This document shows, one piece after another, positions 58,004-64,000 of a stretch of DNA of 64,000 nt (positions are counted from its first letter, which is position 1; each line of letters opens with the position of its first letter). Origin of the DNA: Micromonospora wenchangensis (GTDB lineage: Bacteria; Actinomycetota; Actinomycetes; Mycobacteriales; Micromonosporaceae); contig NZ_MZMV01000008.1 of assembly GCF_002210435.1 (NCBI RefSeq), forward strand, positions 109,929 to 173,928. The letters run 5' to 3'. The notes beneath the pieces were generated by a model. The model ran no database searches, was not told the origin of the DNA, and worked only from the letters and a program-made list of their open reading frames with translations. The translations under genes and the position numbers were made by a program.

Positions 58004-58807
58004 TCAGGGCAGGGGGAACGGGGTGCGGATGCCGTCCAGCGCGTGCCCGCAGGGGCAGTCGCGGTCGGTGGGCAGGGCGGCCACCGCGTCCAGCAGCACG
58101 CCGCGCAGCCGGTCGGTGTTCTCGCCGAAGACCCGGAACACCTCCTCCTGGGTGACCGAGTCGCCCGCCTCCACCCCGGCGTCCAGGTCGGTGACCAGGG
58201 CGATGGAGGTGTAGCAGAGGGCCAGTTCGCGGGCGAGCACCGCCTCCGGGTGGCCTGTCATGTTGACCACCGTGCCGCCCATCGCGGCGTACCAGCGGGA
58301 TTCCGCACGGGTGGAGAAGCGCGGCCCCTCGACCACCACGACCGTGCCGCCGTCGACCGCCGGCACGTCGCGCCCGGCCGCCGCGTCGAGCAGGGTACGC
58401 CGCCCCACCGGGCAGTACGGGTCGCCGAACGCCACGTGCACCGCGCCCTGGTCGTAGTAGGTCTGCACCCGGCCGCTGGTGCGGTCGATGAGCTGGTCGG
58501 GCACCACGAACGTGCCGGGGCCCAACTCGGGGCGCAGCCCGCCGACGGCACAGGGGGCGAGCACCTGGCGTACCCCGAGCGACCGCAGCGCCCACAGGTT
58601 CGCCCGGTACGGGATCAGGTGCGGGGGGTGGCGGTGATCACGCCCGTGCCGGGGCAGGAAGGCCACCGACCGGCCGCCCACGGTGGCGATGGTGAGCACG
58701 TCCGAGGGAGCGCCGTAGGGGGTCTCGACCTGGTGTTCTGTGGCGTCGTCGAGGAGCGCGTACAGCCCCGAACCGCCGATCACCGCGATGTCCGCCGTCG
58801 GACCCAT
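58004..58807 (-). CDS. mtnP: S-methyl-5'-thioadenosine phosphorylase
   Basis: 267-residue purine nucleoside phosphorylase-family protein: IAVIGGSGLYALL, the phosphate site VAFLPRHGRDHRHPPHLIPYRAN, VEGPRFSTRAESRWYAAMGGTVVNMTGHPEAVLARELALCYTSIALVTDLDAG. It splits methylthioadenosine, a by-product of polyamine synthesis, into adenine and methylthioribose-1-phosphate. The C-terminus carries CPCGHAL. Closely related enzymes act on methylthioinosine. Divergent from yqgE. Confidence 0.92.
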   Translation of the reverse strand: MGPTADIAVIGGSGLYALLDDATEHQVETPYGAPSDVLTIATVGGRSVAFLPRHGRDHRHPPHLIPYRANLWALRSLGVRQVLAPCAVGGLRPELGPGTFVVPDQLIDRTSGRVQTYYDQGAVHVAFGDPYCPVGRRTLLDAAAGRDVPAVDGGTVVVVEGPRFSTRAESRWYAAMGGTVVNMTGHPEAVLARELALCYTSIALVTDLDAGVEAGDSVTQEEVFRVFGENTDRLRGVLLDAVAALPTDRDCPCGHALDGIRTPFPLP

Positions 58808-58948
58808 CGATCCTCCCTCGACCGCCCTCGATCACCTGTCGGTCAGACCTTAGCCACCGCACCGGGTGCAGGCTATGGTGCCAGGCATGGCGGTGACAGC
58901 ACAGATGGTCGGTGGTGCCCGGTTGTCGGCCCCGGGGCGCGGCTGACG

Positions 58949-59548
58949 ATGTCCGAGACGCAGGGGGAGGGACCGGCGATCAGCGGTCGTGCCGTGGAGT
59001 CGATGACCGGGCGGCTGCTGGTCGCGACGCCGGCCCTCAAGGACCCGAACTTCGATCGTACGGTGGTGCTGCTGGTCGCCCACGAGGCCAACGGGGCGCT
59101 CGGGGTGGTGCTCAACCGGGCCACCGAGGTGGCCGTCGCGGACGTCCTCGGCGAGTGGAGCGATCTCGCCCGGCACCCGGCGGTGCTCTTCGAGGGCGGC
59201 CCGGTGCAGCCGGAGTCGGCGATCTGTCTGGCCCGGATGCGTCATCCGATGCGCCGGCTGAAGGGTTTCCAGCCGATCTCCGGCGCGGTCGGCACCGTCG
59301 ACCTGTCCTCCGATCCGGAGCGGATGCGCGACAGCATCGGCGGCATCCGGGTGTTCGCCGGCTACTCCGGCTGGGGGTCCGGGCAGCTCGAGCAGGAGAT
59401 CGAGGACGGCTCCTGGTTCGTGCTCGACGCGCTGCCCGGTGACGCCTTCGTCGACCGCCCGGACGACCTGTGGCCGATGGTGCTGCGCCGGCAGGGCGGC
59501 ATGATGGCGGCGGTCGCGCACTTCCCGCCGGACGTGGCGTTGAACTGA
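58949..59548 (+). CDS. YqgE/AlgH family protein
   Basis: 199 residues: MTGRLLVATPALKDPNFDRTVVLLVAHEANGALGVVLNRATEV, LFEGGPVQPESAICLAR, VFAGYSGWGSGQLEQEIEDGSWFVLDA. The family is widespread and was linked to alginate regulation in Pseudomonas, but the biochemical role is unknown. ATG 58949 is chosen; longer frames run into the divergent mtnP region. A tRNA gene follows. Confidence 0.9.
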   Translation: MSETQGEGPAISGRAVESMTGRLLVATPALKDPNFDRTVVLLVAHEANGALGVVLNRATEVAVADVLGEWSDLARHPAVLFEGGPVQPESAICLARMRHPMRRLKGFQPISGAVGTVDLSSDPERMRDSIGGIRVFAGYSGWGSGQLEQEIEDGSWFVLDALPGDAFVDRPDDLWPMVLRRQGGMMAAVAHFPPDVALN

Positions 59549-59569
59549 TCCGCCGGGGACCCCCGCGAG

Positions 59570-59598
59570 ATGACCATGCTCGGCCGCGTGTGTATAGT
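59570..59598 (+). promoter_or_regulatory. Promoter of the tRNA-Ala gene
   Basis: ATGACC (59570-59575), 17-base spacer, TATAGT (59593-59598), about 36 bases before the tRNA. Confidence 0.6.
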
Positions 59599-59633
59599 TC
59601 TCTCCGTGCCCGGGAGACCGGGGACGACCGCAA

Positions 59634-59706
59634 GGGGCCGTGGCGCAGCTGGTAGCGCACCACACTGGCAGTGTGGGGGTCAGGGGTTCGAGTCCCCTCG
59701 GCTCCA
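59634..59706 (+). tRNA. tRNA-Ala (anticodon GGC)
   Basis: 73 bases fold as a cloverleaf: acceptor GGGGCCG/CGGCTCC (one G-U), D arm GCGC...GCGC, anticodon stem CCACA/TGTGG with loop CTGGCAG (anticodon GGC), T arm AGGGG-TTCGAGT-CCCCT. CCA is not encoded. Confidence 0.95.
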
Positions 59707-59724
59707 CCCTTGAGCAAACAGATC

Positions 59725-59758
59725 AGCGGCCTGGTCGAGCATCGACCGGGCCGCTTTT
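59725..59758 (+). terminator. Intrinsic terminator after tRNA-Ala
   Basis: AGCGGCCTGGTCGA pairs with TCGACCGGGCCGCT (one G-U wobble) around a three-base loop and is followed by a T-run (TTTT). Confidence 0.9.
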
Positions 59759-60155
59759 CCGTGTCCGCCCCCGGCCCTAACGACGCCGTCGGCCGGGCAC
59801 GCCGAGTCGACGGTAAGGCTGACGACCTCGGCCCACCCCGGCGTCGGCTGGGGTTGGTGGCGCGGGGTGGCCGGTGTCGTGCTGAGTCCGTCCGTACCGG
59901 GCCGGCCGCCCGCGCGCTGGGGTGTGGGGACCGGCCCACCTGCCCGGCTGGGGTTGCGGGGGTGGGCGGGTCTCCTGCGCCGGGGCCGGCTGCGACGGCG
60001 GAGGGGCCGTCACGGGTACGGGCGACGGCTGCCGCAGCTTCCGGGGTGCTGGGGTCACCGCCGACGGGCGGCTCCGCCACGGGGTGGACAGGAGCGGCCG
60101 ACGCGGACGGTGTAACCGGATCTGGGCAGGGTGCGCCGGGGCGCGGAGCTGCCGA
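59759..60155. other. About 400 bp without a convincing gene
   Basis: Long frames on both strands are Pro/Arg/Gly-rich and show no start signals or family features. A modest hairpin at 60125-60153 (GGCAG...CTGCC) could terminate the small reverse-strand gene that ends at 60156. Confidence 0.55.
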
Positions 60156-60284
60156 TCAGAACGGAACGAGGGCCTTGCCCGCGCCGGTGCCGGGGCGGAT
60201 GGCGGGGAACTCCGGTCCCTTCCAGTGGCCGATCGGCGCGCGGGTGATGGCGGGAACGGCCGCGACGGGCTCTTCCACGCTCAT
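60156..60284 (-). CDS. 42-residue peptide gene with its own promoter
   Basis: The peptide runs from MSVEEPVAAVPAITRAPI to PGTGAGKALVPF and matches no family I know. The ATG at 60284 has GGGAG nine bases upstream, and a near-consensus promoter (TTGACC-N17-TAGCTT) ends about 35 bases before it, so expression is well supported for such a short frame. There is no signal peptide or membrane helix; the N-terminal part is acidic and the C-terminal part Gly/Pro/Lys-rich with one Trp, His and two Phe. It is divergent from an ABC import operon. A ribosomally made modified peptide precursor or a small regulator is possible, but no modifying enzyme is in view. Confidence 0.6.
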   Translation of the reverse strand: MSVEEPVAAVPAITRAPIGHWKGPEFPAIRPGTGAGKALVPF

Positions 60285-60318
60285 GTCCACTCCCGGGGGC
60301 CGACGGCATCTGGTGGAG

Positions 60319-60347
60319 AAGCTAGCCGCCGCTTCCGGCCCGGTCAA
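60319..60347 (-). promoter_or_regulatory. Promoter of the 42-residue peptide gene
   Basis: On the reverse strand: TTGACC (60347-60342), 17-base spacer, TAGCTT (60324-60319). Predicted leader of about 28 bases. Confidence 0.65.
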
Positions 60348-60418
60348 CCAGGGGAGACGCATCGTTACCTGCGCGTTCGCCGGGCCGACCGGCGTGCCGA
60401 CGGTCAGCCGGTGACGCA

Positions 60419-60439
60419 ATGCGAGATAACATTCCGCAT
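60419..60439. promoter_or_regulatory. Inverted repeat beside the ABC operon promoter
   Basis: ATGCG-N11-CGCAT lies directly upstream of the -35 box at 60441, in the spacer between the divergent peptide gene and ABC operon. A candidate operator. Confidence 0.4.
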
Positions 60440-60440
60440 C

Positions 60441-60469
60441 TTGACAGGGGTTTTCGGGCCCCGTACCTT
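60441..60469 (+). promoter_or_regulatory. Strong promoter of the ABC import operon
   Basis: TTGACA (60441-60446), 17-base spacer, TACCTT (60464-60469). The transcript would carry a leader of about 320 bases before the substrate-binding gene; a 21-codon frame (60492-60560, two Cys codons) lies in it but is not compelling. Confidence 0.75.
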
Positions 60470-60795
60470 CGCTGCAAGTCGGCGAGGCGTCAGGGTGCTG
60501 CTGGGGTGCAGCCCGACCGCCCGAACCGACCGTGACCAGCGTTGCCCGGCCATGCCGTGACGCCGTCTGCGGTTCTCGCGGCCCTGATTGATCCCCTTGA
60601 TCCGGCAATTCAGGCATTCAGCACCATCACCAGTCGATGCAGTTCGCGTCGGACCCGCGCCGCAGCAGCCAGGCGGCCGTATCCGTCGCGGCGGAGCCGT
60701 CCCTTCGTATCCACCGAACGCCCTCATCCCCGTCACCGGCCACGCCGGCGGTGGGAGACGTCGGGGGCACGCGCGAAGCACATAGGAGCATCACG

Positions 60796-61761
60796 ATGAA
60801 CACACGACGTACCGGTGCGCTGGTCGCCCTCGCCGCGCTGCTCTTCACGAGCGCCTGCGGCGGGGCCGAAGGCGCTGCGGACAACGCGGACGGCACCACG
60901 AAGGTCTCCGTCACGACGTTCGGCTGCGAAATCTGGAACACCTGGGCGATCGGGAAGGGCGTCTACGGCAAGCACCGCCTCGACGTCGAACTGGTCCGCT
61001 CCGGGGGCGGCTCGGCGGCGGTCGCCGCGGTCCTGTCCGGGGCGGCCGACTTCGGCTACGTCAACGGCTACACCGCGATCAACGCCTACAACACCGGCTT
61101 CCCGATCCAGATGGTGTCCGGAGTGAACGTCAACGCGCTGCCGCCGGCCAAGCCCGCGCAGGGCGTCTTCGTCGGCAAGGACTCCCCGATCAAGGCGGCC
61201 GCCGACCTCGCCGGCAAGAAGATCGCGGTCAACGAGATCAACGGCATCAACCAGATCGTCACCGCGAGCTGGCTGAAGGCCAACGGCGTCGCCCCGGAGA
61301 GCGTCAGCTTCGTGGCGCTGCCCTTCGCCGAGCAGGTCCCCGCCGTGCTCAGTGGACGGGTCGACGCCGCGCAACTGGGCTACTCGCTGCTGGGCAACAA
61401 CAACGACAAGGTACGCAGCCTCGCCGACCCCTTCGCCAGCAGCGACAAGATCTACATCGCGACCTACGTCGCCGCCAAGAGCTTCGTCGGCAAGGGCGAC
61501 GCCGCCAAGCGCTTCCACGAGGCGATCACCGAGACCGCGCAGCAGCTCAGCGACCCGGCCAACACCGACGAGGCGTTCCGGTTGCTCTCCGAGTGCCAGA
61601 AGGTGCCGGCGGAGACCCTCGCCGCCCAACCGCAGAACGCCCTCGAAGCGGACGTCGACGTCGCCGCGCTGGACCGGATGGCCCAGCAGATGGTCGACCT
61701 GAAGATGCTCCCGAAGAAGCCCGACCTGGGGCCCTTCGTCACCGACTTCGCGCGGTCCTGA
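60796..61761 (+). CDS. NMT1/THI5-type ABC substrate-binding lipoprotein
   Basis: 321 residues. Lipobox FTSACGG with Cys21, then the NMT1/THI5-like fold of sulfonate, nitrate and pyrimidine binding proteins: SVTTFGCEIWNTWAIGKGVYGKHRLDVELVRSGGGSAAVAAVLSGAADFGYVNG, and QGVFVGKDSPIKAAADLAGKKIAVNEINGINQIV. ATG 60796 has AGGAG upstream. It delivers an unknown small substrate to the two permeases downstream. Candidates include sulfonates, aromatic acids or a vitamin precursor; nothing in the window decides. Confidence 0.88.
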   Translation: MNTRRTGALVALAALLFTSACGGAEGAADNADGTTKVSVTTFGCEIWNTWAIGKGVYGKHRLDVELVRSGGGSAAVAAVLSGAADFGYVNGYTAINAYNTGFPIQMVSGVNVNALPPAKPAQGVFVGKDSPIKAAADLAGKKIAVNEINGINQIVTASWLKANGVAPESVSFVALPFAEQVPAVLSGRVDAAQLGYSLLGNNNDKVRSLADPFASSDKIYIATYVAAKSFVGKGDAAKRFHEAITETAQQLSDPANTDEAFRLLSECQKVPAETLAAQPQNALEADVDVAALDRMAQQMVDLKMLPKKPDLGPFVTDFARS

Positions 61762-61812
61762 CCTGTCCTGTCGTCCCGGTAGGCGGGCCACCATGAGGGG
61801 AGAGGACGTGAC

Positions 61813-62664
61813 ATGGCGTCGGACGTCCACGTGATTGACCAGGTCGAGGCGGACGCCCGGCCCACCGGAGGGCCCGTCGCGGCCCGCCGGTGGGGCCCCA
61901 CACCCGACTGGGTGCTGGGAGTGGCGGGCGTGGTGACCATGTTCGTGCTGTGGGACCTGGTGGTCCGGGCCGGGGCGGTCTCGGTGGACTCCCTGCCGTA
62001 CCCGGTGGACACCCTGCGACGGGCCGGCGAACTGCTCGTCGACGTGACGTTCCTGACCGAGGTGGCGCAGACCCTGTGGGCGTGGCTGCTCGCCATGCTC
62101 GCCGCCAGCGCCGTCGGCATCCCGCTGGGGCTGACGCTTGGCTACTTCTCCGCCCTCTACCGGCCGTCGTCCTCGGTGGTGCACGCCGGCCGGTCGATCC
62201 CCTCCTCGGCGTTCCTGCCGATCGCCATCCTGATGTTCGGCCTGGGCACCCAGATGAAGGTGTCCCTGGCGATCTACGCGATCTTCTGGCCGATCCTGCT
62301 CAACGCGATGTACGGCGTCCGCGACACCGAACCGCTGATGCTGGCCACCGGGCGCAGCATGGGCTGGACGCGTACCCGGCTGCTGACCCGGGTGGTGCTG
62401 CCGTCGGCGGCCCCGTCCATCGCCACCGGGCTGCGGGTGGCCAGCTCGACGGCGCTCATCGTGGTGCTCTCCGCCGAACTGCTCGGCGCCACCAACGGGG
62501 TGGGAACGGTGATCACCACGTACCAGCAGGCGCAGCGACCCGACTTCGTCTACGCGGGCATCCTGCTCGTCGGCCTGCTCGGGATGGGCCTCTACTACGG
62601 CTTCAACCTGGTCGAACGCCTGGTGGTGCCGTGGGGCCAGGCACAGCGGGAGGGTGGGCGATGA
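61813..62664 (+). CDS. ABC transporter permease (SsuC/TauC type), first of two
   Basis: 283 residues with about six helices and the binding-protein-dependent transport loop (LATGRSMGWTRTRLLTRVVLPSAAPSIATGLRVASSTALIVVLSAELLG). The conserved start of helix 1 is WVLGVAGVVTMFVLWDLVV. ATG 61813 follows GGGGAGAGG. Most SsuC-type systems use one permease as a homodimer; here a second, different permease follows with a 4-bp overlap, suggesting a heterodimer. Confidence 0.9.
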   Translation: MASDVHVIDQVEADARPTGGPVAARRWGPTPDWVLGVAGVVTMFVLWDLVVRAGAVSVDSLPYPVDTLRRAGELLVDVTFLTEVAQTLWAWLLAMLAASAVGIPLGLTLGYFSALYRPSSSVVHAGRSIPSSAFLPIAILMFGLGTQMKVSLAIYAIFWPILLNAMYGVRDTEPLMLATGRSMGWTRTRLLTRVVLPSAAPSIATGLRVASSTALIVVLSAELLGATNGVGTVITTYQQAQRPDFVYAGILLVGLLGMGLYYGFNLVERLVVPWGQAQREGGR

Positions 62665-63503
62665 GCGGGCAGGGACTGGGCCGGCCGGTGGTCACGTCGG
62701 CGCTGGCGGTGGGACGCGGGGTACGGTCGCTGTGGCTGCTCGCCCTGCTGCTGGTGGTGTGGGAGGTCGCCGCCCGGATGGTGGGCTCCCTGTTCGTACC
62801 GCCGGTGTCGCAGATCTTCGGAGCGTTCGTCGACACCTGGCTGTCCGCCTCGCCGTCGTCGCTGTTCCTCAGTTCCCAGTTCCGGGCCGACGTCCTGCCG
62901 AGCCTCGTCCGGCTCGGTCTGGGCTACGGCGCGGCGACGGTGCTCGGCGTCGGTCTCGGCATCCTGATCGGGGTGTGGCGGCCGGCCGGCGCGTTCTTCA
63001 ACCCGCTGATCCGGCTGGGCATGTCGGTGCCGGTCACCGCCCTGCTGCCCATCGCCATCGTGCTGTTCGGCATCACCAGCGGGATGAACGTCTTCCTCAT
63101 CGCGCTGGGCTGCCTCTGGCCGATCCTGATCAACACGTACGACGGTGTCCGGGGCATCGACCGGACGGTGGTCACCGCCGCCCGGAGCCTGCGACTGACC
63201 CGGCGTCGCTACTTCTTGCGGGTGCTGCTGCCCGGCGCCAGCCCCGCCATCTTCGCGGGGATGCGGATCAGCATCGGCATCGCGCTGGTCCTGATGGTGA
63301 TCTCCGAGCTGTACGCCGCCACCGCCGGCCTCGGGTTCTACATCGTGAGCCAGCAGCGGCTGTTCCAGTTCCCGCAGCTGTGGTCGGCGATCGTCCTGCT
63401 GGCGCTGCTGGGCATCCTCTTCAACGCCGTCTTCGCCCTGGTCGAGCGGGTGCTGCTGCGGTGGCACCGCAACGTGCGCCCCGACAGCGCGGAAAGCCAC
63501 TGA
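62661..63503 (+). CDS. ABC transporter permease (SsuC/TauC type), second of two
   Basis: 280 residues, about six helices, with the coupling loop TAARSLRLTRRRYFLRVLLPGASPAIFAGMRISIGIALVLMVISELYAATAGLG. ATG 62661 overlaps the previous stop (ATGA). It is distinct in sequence from the first permease, so the transporter is probably a heterodimer with one ATPase. Confidence 0.9.
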   Translation: MSGQGLGRPVVTSALAVGRGVRSLWLLALLLVVWEVAARMVGSLFVPPVSQIFGAFVDTWLSASPSSLFLSSQFRADVLPSLVRLGLGYGAATVLGVGLGILIGVWRPAGAFFNPLIRLGMSVPVTALLPIAIVLFGITSGMNVFLIALGCLWPILINTYDGVRGIDRTVVTAARSLRLTRRRYFLRVLLPGASPAIFAGMRISIGIALVLMVISELYAATAGLGFYIVSQQRLFQFPQLWSAIVLLALLGILFNAVFALVERVLLRWHRNVRPDSAESH

Positions 63504-63527
63504 CCCGACACCACGTAGGAGCCCCGG

Positions 63528-64000
63528 ATGAACCCCGTGACGACCCGACCGCACCAGCCCGGTGCCGCCCTCGACACCCCCGTGCTCGACGTGCAGGAGT
63601 TGAGCAAGTCCTACCGGTCCCGCAAGGGCGACGTGCCCGCCGTACGCAGCATCGAGTTCGCCGTCCACGCCGGCCAGTTCGTGTCGGTGGTGGGGCCCTC
63701 CGGCTGCGGCAAGACCACCCTGATGATGTGCATCGCCGGGCTGCTGCCCATCTCCGGCGGCGCGGTCATGTTCCGGGGAGAACGCATGTCCGGCCCCCGC
63801 GACGGCGTGGCGGTCGTCTTCCAGGACTACAGCCGCTCGCTGTTCCCCTGGTTGACCGTCGAGAAGAACGTCGCCCTCCCGCTGCGCGACCGGGGCCTGC
63901 CCCGCACCGAGATCCGGCAGCGGGTGCAGGAGTCGCTGGAGATGGTGGGCCTGGCCCACGCCGCCGGGTTGCACCCGTGGCAGCTCTCCGGCGGCATGCA
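63528..64000 (+). CDS. ABC transporter ATP-binding protein (SsuB/TauB type), cut by the window end
   Basis: The first 157 residues are visible: VLDVQELSKSYRSRKGDVPAVRSIEF, Walker A VGPSGCGKTTLMMCIAGLLP, Q-loop in VAVVFQDYSRSLFPWLTVEKNVALPL and the beginning of the signature WQLSGGM where the window stops. ATG 63528 has AGGAGC upstream. It energises the two permeases; the remaining third lies beyond 64000, as may further operon genes that would reveal the substrate. Confidence 0.92.
   Translation, partial: MNPVTTRPHQPGAALDTPVLDVQELSKSYRSRKGDVPAVRSIEFAVHAGQFVSVVGPSGCGKTTLMMCIAGLLPISGGAVMFRGERMSGPRDGVAVVFQDYSRSLFPWLTVEKNVALPLRDRGLPRTEIRQRVQESLEMVGLAHAAGLHPWQLSGGM

Noticed and set aside
59777..60058. 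93-codon reverse ORF downstream of the small peptide gene
   Set aside because: Low-complexity Pro/Gln/Arg composition, no ribosome-binding site and no recognisable domain.
60477..60795. TPP, cobalamin or S-box riboswitch in the ABC operon leader
   Set aside because: None of the conserved cores I know (for example CTGAGA for TPP) is present; the leader remains unassigned.

Overview
The window is high-GC DNA (roughly 70-75% GC, GC-ending codons, many GTG starts) from a filamentous actinomycete, most likely Micromonosporaceae (Micromonospora or a close relative). The basis is the actinobacterial core synteny seen here (pmm/manB-Trm112-SIS-CDF-manA-ahcY; mtrA-mtrB-lpqB-comF-hpf-secA; prfB-ftsE-ftsX-smpB-ssrA), a continuous prfB without the usual frameshift, and the tmRNA tag ending in ALAA. 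The genus is inference.

Layout. 0.1-6.4 kb: a polyamine module with a divergent Lrp/AsnC regulator, a four-gene spermidine/putrescine-type ABC importer, a coupled small ORF and a saccharopine-dehydrogenase-like enzyme. 6.5-8.6 kb: an accessory patch with two long hairpin repeats bracketing an AbiEi/DUF559-type nuclease-fold gene, then a secreted protein with two near-identical beta-barrel repeats. 8.6-12.9 kb: catabolic enzymes (GABA transaminase, aminobutyraldehyde dehydrogenase, another aldehyde dehydrogenase) that would finish putrescine breakdown to succinate semialdehyde. 13-22.1 kb: endonuclease V, a membrane protein, the mannose-phosphate operon and ahcY. 22.2-26.2 kb: the efeUOB iron/heme system behind an IdeR/DtxR-like palindrome. 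26.2-33.5 kb: RDD and SpoIIM membrane proteins and a tightly overlapping DUF58-MoxR-DUF4350-DUF4129-membrane operon. 33.7-45 kb: mtrAB-lpqB-comF, hpf, a pair of double-GNAT genes and secA. 45-50.7 kb: Rv3235-like protein, HTH protein, DUF6912-like protein, membrane protein, pruA and a PadR regulator. 50.7-54.8 kb: prfB, ftsEX, smpB and the tmRNA gene. 55-59.7 kb: lipoprotein, benzoylformate decarboxylase-like enzyme, MTA phosphorylase, YqgE, tRNA-Ala(GGC). 60-64 kb: a 42-codon ORF with its own promoter, divergent from an NMT1/THI5-type ABC import operon that runs off the window.

The most unusual material is structural. Five copies of a hairpin with 20-bp arms (TGATCAAGAGGTTTGCGTCA type) sit between genes, and a related second family occurs twice around the DUF559 gene. 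Alongside them are a perfect 72-bp in-frame tandem duplication inside one gene, a perfect 173-bp internal duplication in another, and the small divergent peptide gene with good promoter and ribosome-binding-site signals. No phage, insertion sequence, CRISPR array or rRNA was seen.
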